In this document: piece after piece, positions 11,893 through 26,800 of the stretch
Position numbering within the stretch: the stretch's first letter is position 1
How the letters are laid out: the number at the start of each line of letters is the position of its first letter
NCBI RefSeq assembly: GCF_000150275.1
Contig: NW_002060944.1
Location: 210,169-274,168, forward strand
Direction: 5' to 3'
DNA from: Trichoplax adhaerens
Taxonomy: Eukaryota > Placozoa > Uniplacotomia > Trichoplacea > Trichoplacidae
DNA length: 64,000 nucleotides
Notes under the pieces: generated by a model
Database searches by the model: none
Told to the model about the DNA's origin: nothing
What the model saw: only the letters and a program-made list of their open reading frames with translations
Program-made: the position numbers and the translations under genes

Positions 11893-12230
11893 AATAATCA
11901 TAACTTAGCTATAAACAAGTATGATATTATTAGTATTACAGCATATAATAAAAACTAAAACAGAACTGATATAATTAGATAGCCATACGGTGTAACTATC
12001 AATAACTATGATAACATCAGTTTTACAGTGTATAATGAAAAGCTAAGACAGAATCGCGTTGATTCGATAATCATAAAGTAACTATAAATAAGTACGTTAA
12101 TATCAGCAATACAGCTTATACTAAAAAATAAGACAAAATAAAATTGATAAGATATCATAATTTAAACATAAATAAGTACACCATCATCAGTAATGCAGCG
12201 TATAAAAAAAAGGCGGAACAGTATTCACGA
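11893..12230. repeat. Minisatellite, about 86-base unit, four copies
   Basis: Four diverged units start near 11893, 11981, 12068 and 12154. Each has an AATCATAA-like start, then ATAAATAAGTA, then ATCAGTAATACAGC and ATAATAAAAACTAARACAGA. Looser relatives of the same words appear again near 12985-13180, so the array may have been longer. Confidence 0.65.
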
Positions 12231-15024
12231 ATTAAAGTTTAACTAAAACAATTTGATTCACGTTATACTGTATGAAAAAATAACATAATCTATTAAGCCA
12301 GTTCCGGTACAGTAATTTAAAGAGAATTATAAACATATAAATTTAAACTTTGCCTAGGAAGTTATGAAGGAATACTTAAAAATTATCTAGAAACTTCTAA
12401 TCATCATTTTGAAAAGCAGCACTTAATGGATTACATCATGACAGCTTAAATGCTATGTTTTGCGTTGAAAGAAAGATTTTTAAATAAGCAACTTCTAGCT
12501 AAGTTATTGGCTTGTCCTAAATGATACTTCGGTAGTTATAGCTTAAAACAATAAACTGTCATCATTGGATCAGAGCTAATTATAGACATAAAATTATTAA
12601 AATATCTAACTTTGAATTTCAACTCAAGTTAAGTTTACGTGTAAGCAGGAGTTGATTATAACTCTTAACATCAACGTTACAAAAATCTCTTAAAAGAATT
12701 ACAGAATAGAATGAAGGGTAGAACTATTACTTTAAAGAACAAAAATATCTAAAAAAGAGATTACTCGCGATTTTAGGAGTATCCTATTTATTACCTTCTG
12801 ATTTCGTTAACCTGTACCATGTAATTACTGAACAAGAGCACCTTTTATATGCTAACTTAAACAGTTTGTGATATCAGATTATCAATTTATCACCCTAAAG
12901 CATTCTAAATTAAACGCGCTATTAATGGCAAATGATATGATAAATTCTACCTTAGATTCTCGATATTGCTAATTTAATAATAATCATAGTTTAGCAATAA
13001 ACTATATCCCTCTACAGTAATGGAATAGAACTAAAAAAACTACTTAGATACACTAGCAAGCTTAAATTAGAACCTAGGCTAAAACGTATGGGTTTACTCT
13101 ATGCTCAAGAGCACGATAACATTACTTCTACAGTATTTTATGATCAAGATTAGCTATCAGTTTAGCATAAACGTATAATAATAAGTTCTTAAAGAGATCT
13201 AGTAAACCATGTGATCCAGCATCGGATAGATTAGCATATCATGATAATTGTTATTTTAATGATAGTGATGATTATTGTTATTAATTAAGCTTGAATTGTT
13301 ATTTATTTTAATGTTTATCTTCCGGCCCTCTCTATTCCTTTACCTATTCTTTCCATCTTGCAATCGATGAGTTCGCGTCGCTAACCTCCGTTACTATAGT
13401 AATCATTCAAGATGCTGACCCTTGTAGCTTATGCCAGCCACTGTTTTCAACCTCATCTACTTTAGTAAGCTAACGACACTGCTCTGCTTATAACATTAAG
13501 TGGATGAAAATGAAGGCTATGAGATAGAAGCTAAGAAAAGCGGTTAGAGAGTATCTAGTTGGTGACATTGCCGTTCGATTGCCTTATTTAGTATTGACAT
13601 TTAACAAACAAAGAATCTAACACTAATTACTATACATTAGATTAATTTAATTCTTCTTCTCGATAAGCCATTAGAATATTCTACTCGTTAAGTTAACAGC
13701 GAATTAAATTTCAACTTCAATTTTAATTGGCCAAGGGCGAAAAATTAATATTTCCCGTAAGTTAAGAGCTCATTCTTGTTGTGATTCAAAAGTAAGTGAT
13801 GGTAAATTTAAACTAGAAATGCATCAACGATCTATTTATAATCTTCACCATGCTGCATGATAGTTTGCTGTTATCGAACTATACCAGCTATTAACGTTCT
13901 CCCTACAATTTATTCATAGACTGCGACTACAATAATTGCTAAATATCCAGTTTATTACTATGTTGCAGTTTGATAAGATGGGGAAACTAAAAATAGCCTG
14001 ACATATTGGTCGATCTATTGTTACTAAAACTACCATTAGATTGAGGACGAATTGTAATATTGTTTTAAATTCTTGTCCCTATAAACACTTGTCGTTAAAT
14101 TTAATTCTTCGACTATAGGCTACGTAAAGTTTATGCGCCTGCATTTATGATCAAGATAATCCTTTCTGAATCATCTCTGCCAATAGTCCATCTTCAATAT
14201 TAAGCATGTCCATTCAATTTAAATCCTCATTCTATTGTCCTTGTTAATGTCTCTAATCGCTACCTTTTCATATTCTCAGCTGGAAAAATTGTAATACTAT
14301 TACTTCCATTTCTTCTTCTACCAGAATGATTTTTATTATTCATTCTTCTTTTAATTTTTTTAGTGCATAATTGCTATTGAAACTATCCATAACTTTTAAT
14401 TGGAAGTAATTGATTCCTAGAAATGCTTCTATGCTTCAGATTTAATTGTACTACATGTATATATTCACGATCACTTCAGATCTTGAAAATCAAGAAATAC
14501 TCCCTCCTTCTCCCGTCTCCTGTAGTTCTATTTTAAATGGCCAAATTTGAATAAAACAAATTGCATAGTGTAAAAGTTATAGCGTTAGCAGAAATCATGA
14601 TTGAACAAACATAACTGAAATTTCATTAAAGCATCAATCTATAAACCACGACTATTTCTAGACAATAACAAGCATTAGCTAGTTTGTCAATTTATTGATA
14701 GTGATTCCGATTTCCTTGATAAAATGAATCCTACATAGCATTATGGATAATTAGCGTTAAAAAATGCTTTATAGCGATGAAAATAGCCCAATCCGACTCT
14801 AATAATAAACGATAGGCATGATTCGAGGAATAAACAATTTAAACAACAAGATTAAGCTCTTGATACGATCCTAACTAATGTGCAGTAAACCGTTATGAAC
14901 TGTAATATAGACTTGTGGTATCTGATTTGAAATAACATCAAAGCTTTAGGTTATCCTTTACATGATGTTAAATAGCTCATCTTTTAATTGAAAATAGAGT
15001 ACTGCAGCCTATCCACAGTGGAGC
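12231..15024. other. Intergenic, nothing recognised
   Basis: AT-rich, with low-complexity ATGATAATTGTTATT-type runs near 13235-13290. There is no recognisable coding segment. The last few hundred bases presumably hold the promoter of the ninein-like gene, but I see no clear TATA box. Confidence 0.45.
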
Positions 15025-18000
15025 ATGTCGCTAAATAATACACTAATCGAGCCAGGATCATACACTAGTGATGATGAATTAACAACGGCAGAAGAAAGGG
15101 CTAGGTTAAAAGCCGTCTTGGAAGAAGTCAGTGTTGTTCATGCAGGTTTTCTTGATGTTCGCGAGTTAAAAACAGTTTGCGAGCATATCGGAATTGAAAA
15201 TCTAAGTGAAGAGGTATTTCTACTTATTTCGTTATTTTATATGAATCATTTCTATTCATCGCTGCTAGAATCTCTATCTTCTATTAAATCGTTAAAGATT
15301 ATAGGAGATAATCCGAGATTGCATTGTAAAGTTGACTTGCTATTTATTAATTCCAATATTTTCAAATACTTCTCAACTCCTAGGAGTTATCCTTTCTGTT
15401 CGAAGAACTAGATGTAAATAAAGATGGCAAACTTAGTTTTGACGAATTTTTAAATGGTTTATCCAAAATGAAAGAGTTTAGCGCCTCTGCTGCTAATACG
15501 CCTCCGAGATCTTTACCCGGAACTCCGCCACAATCACTACGTCTATCGGCATCGTTCAAGGTCTCTTCTTTTTAGATTAGTGTTCTCCATTTTAAGACAT
15601 CGACTACACTAAAAGTGCAAAATTTAATAGAAGAAAACTATATATTTAGCAATTATTCACTACGATTTTGTAATAAACAATTTTTGCAGAGAAGTACTTC
15701 AAATAATCGTAGTGGATATGAGGTTACTTCACCAACCAGCAGAATACGAACTCCTTCTTCAGTTAATCAAAACGCTAATCTATTCACTTCGTTAGATCCT
15801 AATCACAGTGGGTTAGTCTATGCTTGTATTATAAAATTAAACGTAAAATTGCAATCATAACTAAAAAGGTGTATTCTTTTAGTTTCAATTTATGATCATC
15901 AACATAAAATATATGTTGTAGTTTTGTTGCAGCTGAAGCTATTAGTGAACTCTTGTCGCTGCAAGGATTAGCTCATGTACAAGATATTATTCAGGTTTAA
16001 GACATTTAAATGAATCTTTATGATCTCTTTAAGCGAAAAAATTTAATTGTCTTTTAAAAATTATGAATATTAGAGTCTACAAAATGATACCAATAATAAA
16101 ATTAGTATCCGGCAACTATCCGAAACGTTAGAACATATTATTCTTGAAATAAGTCAAGACCCACGTTAGTTTTAACCAACATGTGCCTTCATATCGATCT
16201 ATTTTATTTATCTTATGTATTTGTTACGTAAAGAAGTAAATTGATAAGACAGTAATAAGAATTCAGCTATTAACTATGAAATAATTTTAATCTTTCTTTT
16301 TTCTATAGCTGTTACACAAGCTATTTTAAGTGTGTATAAAAATGAAGTTGGATTCCTGAGGTTGGCTAAAGGCTCAATTTAATGATAACATAAGATGGAC
16401 TAGTGACATATAATCATTTGCATATCATTCCGGGCTATATTTTGATCGAAATAGATTTTTATATTTTGATATTATAAAGTCACTAAAGAAATTTAGAGGC
16501 AGCTTATAATTGTCTTGATCAAATATTCCTAGATCTGCCATTGAACAACACAAAACCGAAAAAGAACGACTCAAGAGTGATTTAGCCAGGACTACTAAAG
16601 AACAGACTCTGTCTATTCGTCAATCAGAAGAAAGGAACGTTGATCAAGATCGAACCTATCACAATTTAAAGTCCGTCGTATAGTTGATATACTTATTACA
16701 AAATTTTCATCTGATAAATAATTGCCAGTCCAATCTTTATAAAAATTAAAATTAATTTTCAACCTTTTAATTAATAGAAATTCCGAAAGGGACCAACGGA
16801 CCACCAAACAGATCCCAAAAATGGAATATTCTAATGGCCAACAGAAATATGAAGAACAAAAATTGAAAGATGAATTAGCTAACTCGGAAGAGGTAAAGAA
16901 CCGAATATTTTAATCCTAGTTACAATCTCGAAATATTAAAAATGATAAAGATTCCATCCTCAACAAATCAAATAATTCAATCTTTTAGTCTTATGCTTAG
17001 ATGAATAAATAATAGCGTCTAATTACCTCTCTCTTAGTATTTCTTTTGTAAGATTATTAATAGCTAGACTAGGCGCTTGAAAATCAATAAACCAGCACGG
17101 TATAACATCTAGTCTTGAGTTTGAATAAAAACGAGTGACTAGTATCAAAATATTAATTTTTTTCTACTAGATACTAGTAATTTGATCAGATCATTTCATT
17201 TCATAATCGAGAGGAATAATGATATATCATTTTAGTCATGAGTTAATCCAGTAAGCAGGATTATTAAATTACCCTCTCTCTTCTTCTAAGCAGTCGCTGA
17301 AAGTTTAGTTAGATGTTTCAAAATTGATAAACGAGCATAACAGCCTTCAACCTTGAATTAAATGATTGTGTAAAATTAAATCATACCTCTCTTCTTTCTA
17401 AATAATTGCCTAACTGAACAAATTCTATCGCGAAAGAAACATATTAATTCTTATTTTTGTGATAACCTAGTTGGTAAAATTAAATCATTTTTTTCTCATT
17501 TTTAAAGGAAACTATTTAATTAGAATGTTCTGTCGATAAAAGGCAATAAATAATTTTTAGTCTAGAATTAAACAAGTCAGAAATATCAGATTACCCTTCC
17601 TTTTATACACGTAAACTTGGTGCCTTGATAAGAATACCGATAGTTTAATTAGACGATTTATGCCCTCGCCATACACAATTTTTTGTTGGAGGATAATTGT
17701 AACTACTTCTCAATCCTAATTCAAGTCTAACTTTTATATAAAATAGTATTTCCTTTCATCCTATCTATTATAGGAAAAGAATCATTTAAGTGCTGAATTA
17801 GCATCAACGCATAGGAGATTAGTCGATGCTCAGCGTAATGTCGTCCGATTAACCAAGGAATTAAATTCAGCGTCGGAATTATCCCTTCAGGTATGTTAAG
17901 GAGAATAATGACAAGACAAAATATCGCCGTGCTCATGTTCTCCATCACCTATATACTTGCATCATCAATAAGTTTTATTAGTTTTAACGCCATTACTTTA

Positions 18001-18217
18001 TCGCTAATTTACTTCTATATTATTTCCTTTCCTCGTCTTTTAGCTGACCAAATCTAATGGGCAACATCAAGATTTTAATAAACAACAGAGTACCAAGAAA
18101 GAATTACAAGAATTAAAGTACGAAAATCGTGAATTACGTGATCAAGTCCAAAAATTAACTACACGCTGCAATAAGTATCAGGATGAAATTGCTCAGTTAA
18201 TTGAATTAGTTAGCTAG
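15025..18217 (+). CDS. Ninein-like EF-hand/coiled-coil centrosomal protein
   Basis: Ten exons: 15025-15213, 15384-15560, 15690-15807, 15933-15994, 16074-16164, 16309-16360, 16533-16670, 16778-16892, 17774-17890, 18044-18217, giving about 410 residues. The N-terminus matches ninein/Nlp: a helix ending in CEHIGIENLSEE, then a canonical EF-hand loop DVNKDGKLSFDE (residues 73-84) with all acidic ligands, then a proline/serine linker. A second, degenerate EF-like unit (NDTNNKISIRQLSETLE) lies in exon 5, where ninein has DFSLDGNINLTEL. Exons 7-10 encode charged heptad-rich coiled coil. Vertebrate NIN and NINL are three to five times longer, so this is a short form, or the 3' end is incomplete. The exon 3 end (A|GTGGGT chosen to avoid a stop) and exon 2 start are the least certain. 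Expected role: microtubule anchoring at the centrosome or basal body. Confidence 0.75.
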
Positions 18218-18306
18218 TTAAAACTGAGATTGCGACACAAGAAGATAGTATAAAATAGGTAATCTTTTCCTCATTCATTGTTTCTGTGCTGATATAATCG
18301 GTACTA

Positions 18307-18512
18307 GTCTACTTTTTATCCTACAGACAATTTTTTGATCAACATGAATAATCTACCTAAACAGTTAGCTATCTTAGCTCGCTACTGCTCATCTAGCTGA
18401 TCACTGGTTTACTTTTTACGTTACAGACAACTTTATGACCAACGCATATAATTAATCTACCTAAACAGTTAGCTATCTTAGCTCAATTCACTACCACTCA
18501 TCTAATCAATCA
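18307..18512. repeat. Tandem duplication, about 100-base unit
   Basis: Two copies starting near 18307 and 18406 share TACTTTTTAYSYTACAGACAA and then CTACCTAAACAGTTAGCTA and TCTTAGCTC. A third start (CTGCTTTTTACATG) follows near 18520. Confidence 0.8.
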
Positions 18513-18545
18513 TTTGGCTGCTTTTTACATGTGTATAATCCTTTC

Positions 18546-18895
18546 TATAGAGATTGCTTTCAATCAGTTGATGAATAAATTAGTTAACATTTTCAATAAT
18601 AACAATATCTCAGTACCTTTTGTGGAAAATCCATTAATAAACATAGCAATTGTATATTAATGTTCCATAAACAGTCGTAATAGTCATTAAATAAACTTAA
18701 TTGTACATCTTAGCCTATGTACCTTCTAAAGCTGTTACTATTAGTACATTTTACTGCTTTATACTTTTTTAACACTCTATATTGGGAATAACCACTTTAA
18801 TAGAAATATTCTCAATCATTTGATGAATAAACTAGTCACCACTTTCAATAACAGCAACATGTCAATAATACCTGTGGAAAAGCTGTTAATATCTG
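18546..18895. repeat. Direct repeat, two copies about 253 bases apart
   Basis: The stretch from about 18546 (CAATCAGTTGATGAATAAA) recurs diverged from about 18799 (CAATCATTTGATGAATAAA), each followed by TTTCAATAA, AACA, CAATA and a TGTGGAAAA word. Confidence 0.7.
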
Positions 18896-20720
18896 TTCTT
18901 ATCTGTTAATGTATTTCCTCAGCTTGATTTTTCCATACAGGTCGCCTTTAATTTAAAATTTACAACCACAGCAAGCATTATTTCACATCAATCAATACGT
19001 GCGGTTAATATCAAATTAAATTCACAGATTAAACAAACACAGTTTGTATTGTATTGGACTTCATCATCCTTTTTTAGTAATAAATTTTTTCCAACGTCTT
19101 CTGTTATATTATTTATCGCTCAAATTCGAAATCGATTTCAATTCAAATCAGTTATTCAATGAAAGGATAGTAAACAATCTGTTAACGAAGATAACTAATA
19201 TACTTAGATACATGAAGCATGATGTCGAAAAACAATTCTATAATTTCCGTAGTCCGATACTTTCAGGCCATTTTTATTCAAGGATTGCAATCATACCATA
19301 GCACAATTGCACAGTACATCAAATGATGCAATGTATGAGACCTGATTAAGAATGATAATCGAAAACCTTTTCATACAGGCACATTTATGCCAAATGACAT
19401 TAAATAATTTTGCAACAAGCAATGGAGCATTTGCGGTTCTGTCTACGGTATCAGATCAAGATCATATCTAACAAAATTGATAGTACTACTGTCAAACCAT
19501 AAGCTACTTGTTAAAGATTAGCTAGGGATCTTATTCAAATGGATGATTGAGGTACTAATATAAAATAGTGTAAAAGATAAATGGGGTAACTAGGTAAACA
19601 TAGTCTCTTGATGATCGCATACGGCAGATCATACTAATGCTAGGTGAAAATGACTGAATCATTTTAGAATTGGCACGATATCAAAGAAAATTAATACAAC
19701 ACGAAATATTATGATATTCAATATTGCATGACAGCTTCATTTTCTTACCATTAATTATTAAAATGATACGTATGATAGACTAATAACCTACAACCTAAAG
19801 ATTATCACTACCTTAACGCACTCTTGTAATAATAATTGAATGTATCATTTTCTCAAGATCAAGTCTTGGAGAAAGCGGATACCATTAATTAGTACGACGT
19901 TGTAAGTAACGGGACGTGCTACATATCTGGTACGTCTTGGCTACGATTAGTTATTAGTATGATATGAAGAGATTCCTCTTGCGTAACCTACGGCATATTA
20001 ATAACTAGTCTGACCAGTCAGTACGCTATAATCTGTTTAAAGGTTGGTAAGTTAGGCAGCCGCTGTATCTTGAAGCATATTTATAAACTGATGTCGTAAA
20101 ACTACTATGCGTATTACTTGCTCATCAAATTTACACTATGTATTTCAACACATAAGAGGAGGATATGATTATTTGTACTTGCTAAAGGTCTTCTTTCCCT
20201 AACTATTAAACGTCGAATAGTTTAACATACTCGTATGCTGTAACAAGAAAATCAACTATTTCTCTGCAATCGAGAGTAATATTATCAGCGGCAATTGTAT
20301 ATTATGTACTGTACATTGGTAGACATCATATACAATACTTGAAGTTATCGATCATACGCTAAATAGTATCAGATGCGAAGGCCTACACCGATCATTCTTG
20401 AAAATTTCATATAATATTATTTACTGTATTACCTGAAATTAAAGTATGTGCATTACCTGATTTCGCAGATGATATACCATTAATGCTCGTATAACCTAAA
20501 GTAATACCATAACACAAGACTCCAAGAATAATACAATTAATTTCATTCCATAGGTTGAAGTATCAAGTATTTAATAGGAGAGCAAACAACACTTTTCTGC
20601 ATATTATAAGATTGACTAATGCAACGTATTCCTATACACGTAGTTAAGCAATTTCTACACTATTATAACTTTCAAAATGTCCCATATTTTTGTTTATTGT
20701 CAGGCAATAATGAAAATTTC
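18896..20720. other. Intergenic between convergent genes
   Basis: No supported gene. An 85-codon plus-strand frame at 19044-19301 has no recognisable content. The region lies between the 3' ends of the ninein-like gene and the CLC gene. Confidence 0.45.
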
Positions 20721-20721
20721 T

Positions 20722-20727
20722 TTTATT
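20722..20727 (-). terminator. Candidate polyadenylation signal of CLC gene
   Basis: AATAAA on the minus strand about 155 bases past the CLC stop codon. Another AATAAA-like word lies nearby at about 20694. Position only; not proven. Confidence 0.3.
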
Positions 20728-20881
20728 AAAGTTTCAAGTATTAAAATCAACCAACATCAAATTTATGAATATTGGTAAATCAGTGCCTTTTATCTACAAT
20801 TTGTTCATCACATACAAAAATATATTTTAAAAGACGCATCTACTAGTTAATATTTGCATATACATATCGCTGAAAATTTCA

Positions 20882-23800
20882 TTATACTATGGCTAATTTC
20901 TCCATAATAACCTTGCCACCAGCTTGTGAATGCCGATATCGCGCCAAATCAACACGTGTGATAATTCCTATTACCTAATCGATATAATTAGCCTCGTAAG
21001 TCAGAGATTAATTTAATCTACGCATTAATGCGCATACATATGCCTTGAAAGTATCTGCACTACAGTATTACGATAGAACATAAAATTTGTTTACTTGATT
21101 TTTGCTGTTGATCACGACTATATGACGAAGACCCAAACCACGGAATAGCCTATACAATCGTGGGAAGGACATGTTCTAAAGGAAATAAAATTTCAGGATA
21201 CTTATGCATTTATATCTTGATCGATGTAGAAAGATACGAACATTAAGATAGCGTTAAAGCAAAGTTCAATTTTGCAAATCACCTCGTATACTGTATACGG
21301 GGACGGGTTCATAAACTTGGTTAAGTCAATAGTCTTATTCATATCTTCAGGTGGGATTTCACACTGTAAGGTAGAATTTATAAAGTATTTGTACAGCAGT
21401 ACTTATTTCGAATAGTCAACAGTAGCAATGCTACATCTCTAGTTACCTAATAGAGACATTAGCTATTTCTTTTATAAAATTAAAGTAACTGTGTCAGATA
21501 GTATCCTTGTAAATAAAATGAGTAAACTGTTACAAACCAAATAATACTCTATTTTTCATTACTTACTGAACACACTCTGTGAAAGTTAATTGTTCATTGA
21601 TAACTGATGACTATATATTAGTCTTACCGAAAAATCATCGTGCTTGCTGTAAAAATGTTTAAAGGTATCGAAATCCTTCCCATTCAATCGGTAGTCTTTT
21701 AAGGGATGGTTGCTTTTATACAGCTAATGAAATAAGGGAATTATAATAATTTAGTAATGGTGATAATTGATGAATATCAATACATTATATGTCCAAGTGG
21801 GAAAAATTGAAGTATTCAACAGTTACTTGGTTGATATTTGCATCATTTCAAACCTGTAATTCTAAAATGGTCTTGAGTTCAGAAAGTAAGATTAAACCAA
21901 TAAGTCTTCCTTTAACATTAGTATTATTCGCGGTAGCCGCAGTTCCCTCAACAGTCTTATTAAAGTAGGATAGAAAAATTTAAATTTAAAACAATTTTAA
22001 AAGAAAACTGCGCTGAAACACAATTATGAAGGTATGTGCACTAACCAAGTTATCAACTACATCGTCATCAACAACTGGGTAGCCATTATGCCTCAAATCA
22101 GCATCTTTAATAACAGTGTAGATATCGGCCACCTTTTGTGAGTTTTAAGCAAATTTATTAGCTTGGACAGCCACAGTGTAATTACTAAAGTTATACATCA
22201 TATCCAAGAATCATCATATTTACTCTTTCCGTTTTGCGTAAGGTAATTACAGATTCGCAAGTTAAATCTCTGTAAGTTTTAAAAAAATTCACGACGTCAG
22301 AAGTGAAGAGCATACAGCCCTACTCTGTATACACTCCAACAATACTAACTTTACGGTCAAACTACCAGATAAATCTGGCGGTTCCCAAGGCAGCAAAGGC
22401 ACTTTCATTAATTGTACGTGAATGTCATATAATCCCTATAAAATTTCACATAAATAATTACAGATGGAAAATAAGTGTGTAAGAGTACCAATAGTAACAG
22501 TGGTTTTCACATGTATGGTCACAACATATTACCTCGTTAAAATAATCACCAACTAATTTCGAAATTAAAATAACCACCATCAAAGGTAATCCAAACGCAA
22601 TATCGCCAATAGCTTCGACAAGAATTACAGTAATGCTAATCGTCATTCTAACAACGCCAGCTAAAAATACATAAAAATCAAGACTGTATCAGTAAAGCTT
22701 TCAATTAAGACTTCGGTTCTGGATATTTGTATCAAAATTATTATTTCCTAATACGTTTACCTAACATAGCCGCTGCTCCCATGAGAGCATATCTTCCCGG
22801 ACTTGACCATTCCTGCAATACATGATAGGATTATAAAAAACACTTAATGTGATAAGCACTTTAATTGCATGGCTTACTTGTCCTGGAATTAAGTTAATAA
22901 GTTCTCCCAAAATCCTTCCCCACGCTGCACCAGTTAGGATACAAGGCACGAATAATCCGCTGGGTACATTAACTCCATAGGTCCAACAAGCGGTGAAGAA
23001 GAATATTACTGTAAACCAAATTAATGTCGGTATAGTGTATAGACCTATAATTGATTTGAAATATGCAACAATTCATTATAATGTAACCTGCCGTCTTGGT
23101 AGATGTACAGTGCTTGTACAATTTTATCACTATTACGAAATTATTCTTTTGCAAACCTTGTGGTGTGTGAAACATATTTTTAATCGCTTTCTCTGGCGTA
23201 TTTAAAAACAATGTCGCCATTGTATTATAGTCGCCATTACCGCACTTAAACTAAGTAAATGGTGTTAATAATGTTAAATGGTTGTAATTTTTCTTAATTA
23301 CTCACTTAATACAACAGTCATTTAATTACCGATGTAAAATTAAAAGTTTCCAGTTCTGATTGTATGGCTTCATACTTTGGCTGACAGCCTTGATTTAACG
23401 ATACAGCCAGGAATGCAGCAGCTGTGCAAACAATGATAACAACGATCGCCTCCAATAATTTTAAATAGCTCTTTCGAATATTCCTACAAACAACGCAAAT
23501 ATCGGTTAGTGAATTGCTTATCGATTCATGGGCTAGAAATAAAAAAATTAGGAGCTATCCATTCACTTACCTCATTCTATGCAAGGATAATTTATAGTTT
23601 ATGTAATTAAATAATGCGCCAAGTAATCCTCCTAAAAATATAGTAGATCAAATCAAGCTAAGGCGAAGAAAAAGAATAATTAGAAGCAATAGTATATTTT
23701 CTATTCTTGTTATTTACCAACAATGCCCATTAAGAAGAAAATAGGTAGCTCATAACCGTAGTAAGTGACACCCTGAAATGTTTGAATTTGGTTCGAAAAT

Positions 23801-26800
23801 AAATAAAAAATTAAACTGAACAAATTATTTTAATGTTTTTATTTGCTAATACCTTTTTAAAGTCACCGAAATCTAGTAAACCAGGGAAAGATAAATTAAA
23901 TGGCATACCATGGATGAAGGATCGTATCACGTTTAAAGTGAACGTTGATGTCATTGACGCAAAAAACTAAAAATAATGGAGCCTTATTAATTGTGGCTAC
24001 TTGCATCGAAATTTACAAGAAATCCCGCCAAGTAATATATCAATCAAATGGACATCAATAATATAATTCTTATATTTCAATACGGGATTATAGCTTCAAA
24101 TAACAGATGTGCTATATAATTAACTTGTGCAAATTGAAATTAATTTTACTTAATCTCAACATACAATTCTCCACGTAATTGATTGATACCAGAAGCTGGC
24201 ACCTTCTTCTAAGCTAAATAATACACCACCTGTAAATGCAATGGGTCAGGTACATTATTTATTTTAGCAATAGAGAGTTGCATAAATATCGTTAATAGAT
24301 ATTATTATTTCATAAACTTGTGGTCTGTAATCTGTTAAAATTGTAGTGCACTGCTCAACTAGTAGGTTATCCTAGGCGATACTAAATTATCATGTGCGAA
24401 TAAGCTTCGATTAAGATCGGATGGAGTTCTTACCTACAGGTGAACCAAAAGCAGCAGAAACACCCGCAGCTGCACCTGCAGATACAAAATCACGTTTTTC
24501 CACAGGCGAACGAAAGTAATGAAAAATCTACAAATACATAGCGACAGAAATTGGTGATTAATGGTAATGGTTGCCTGCTATCGAAATCAAGGCGGTAATT
24601 CACAATGCTTACATTGAAAGAACATTTTCCTATGGTCACCTTGCCATTAGAAATGGCAGCGGCCAGTGCAGCTCCAGAATGTATCATAGGGCCTTCCTAT
24701 ATCATGTAATATTTAAAAAGTCGGTCAGTTGTATGTATGCTTAAGAGTATTCAGTTTTGTAGTAATGTAAAATTAAGCAGTTTAGTAACGATACCTTCCC
24801 AACAGGGAGACCTCCAGCTACAGAAAACAAAACGCCAACAGCTTTTGCGACCAAAGTCTGTGTAAAATAATCCCGGTAATACCACGTTTAGCAAGAAAGC
24901 ATCACATTTGTTTCATAAGAAATATCTTAAACATTAAAAGTAGTCGTGCAATGTCACTTTAGAACCCGTTAGACTGAATGATCAGGCCTACCTTCAAGCG
25001 GACACATCGCTGAATATTCACACCGTTAAGGAAGCATTTAATTTGAGGTATACCACTTCCAATTGCCACTGGCTACATAAATGGTACGGAAGGGTGAATA
25101 TTTACAGCATACTACCATAATCATTTTGATATCAGTATTTAACTGTTGCCAGTAACTTGAAAATTATTAAAGTAAAATTAGCGGCATCGCTGTTACTTTG
25201 CTAATTTTACCTCTAAATATACAACCAAAGCAGCCGCTATAAAAACCAAGCTAATGCTAAGGGCCAACCATATTAGATACGGTTGAGCTAGGCAATCTTG
25301 GAAATAACACCTGGTAAATGCTAAGATGGATGAAGCACGCATGTTATTCTTATAAACGCTGTACCATTTTAATTTCATCATTTCTCAAAGATCATAGCAA
25401 GTAAAGACTGTATACCTGTTGTTATCCACAAATATTTTACACTGGATATCGCATTGATGCCTACGTCAATTAGGGCTGCAACGCAAGCTGTGCTAACGCC
25501 AATTAGAAACATGATGATCCATCTTTGAATGTTTACAAATGATAATATCTACGTTGTAATAATAATAATTCAAGATTTATAAAAGTTTCTGATTTAATTT
25601 ATCAAGCACAAAATTCTTTTATTGTAAATATTGTACTCCGAAATAATCGATAAACTAAAGCAATTCAACTCGGTGTTAAGGATATAGACGCAATATATGA
25701 ATGGTAAGTTATCACAAATGTGAGTATGTTCTAGTACAAGACCAGAAATTGAATCCAATATCACATTAATGGTATAGATACGAGTATAATTAATTGCTGC
25801 AACTAAATCTATCCTAATGCTATACGGTCGATGTAATGTATTTATCGTAAAATACGTGGAAAACAATTTTAAATTGCAAGACTATTTTATTGTATCTACG
25901 CGTACGAGTATATTCCCATACAATCCAAAACTAGACCTATCTAATCCGATGTAAACAGTATCGATGTAATATAGCTATAGTAGGTTACAGCCGTAAATTT
26001 CAGTTATAGGTGCTGTTTCTTACAGATGCTTCCTTTGGAGGAATCTGAAAAACTCTTTCCCAGTTTTCAATATTATCCGATCTATCATAATCGAAACTCT
26101 ATAGTATTGACAAAAAGGTAATTTCATTAGGCATGATAGTTCTAATATGCAGTGAATATGTTGAATATACAACGTGAATTTTTAAATTCTAAAAAGTAAT
26201 GTCCTTATACAATAATATCCGTTATTCTGAGCAGCTGAAATTGGATAAAATTTCACTCATCACTTTTCCATTATAATTTAACTTTTGATCAAGCTGTTAC
26301 CTACCATGACAATATACATTACCTCATATTGCTTGGATATTTCATCTAAGCCTTGATGGTGGGCATGACTAGCGTGCTAATAATTATACAGTATAGATAT
26401 TAGTTGAAGTTCGTCAATGTATTGTTGCATGTTATCGATCGTTTCCTAGTACTGTAAATTGAAAGTGTGCCTTGACTTTATCGTAACGTATTTATTTCAT
26501 TAGCTCACGGCTTCTATATTAACTATTCCAATGCAATTCATTACACTTACGTTTATTGAATAGTTGTTAACAACCGGCTTTATTTCGGTGCTTGTATCGT
26601 CGATAGATGAGTACTGTAGGTATTCAAAATAAGTAATTGTAAGTAGTGAATTGCGTAGCAAAAGTACCGAGAATGTTATTATAATAGCAACATGTTTTAT
26701 ATTTGCATTTGAATTTTTGATTGATGTTTATGGATGTATTTTGAATTTCATCAATACTGTATCAATAAGTGGATTGATATAAGGATGTGGTGTCTACCAT

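Noticed and set aside
19044-19301. 85-codon plus-strand ORF
   Set aside because: No recognisable motif and no plausible splice partners or promoter.
22969-23220. 83-codon minus-strand ORF treated as a separate gene
   Set aside because: It is exon 16 of the CLC gene reading on into its intron.
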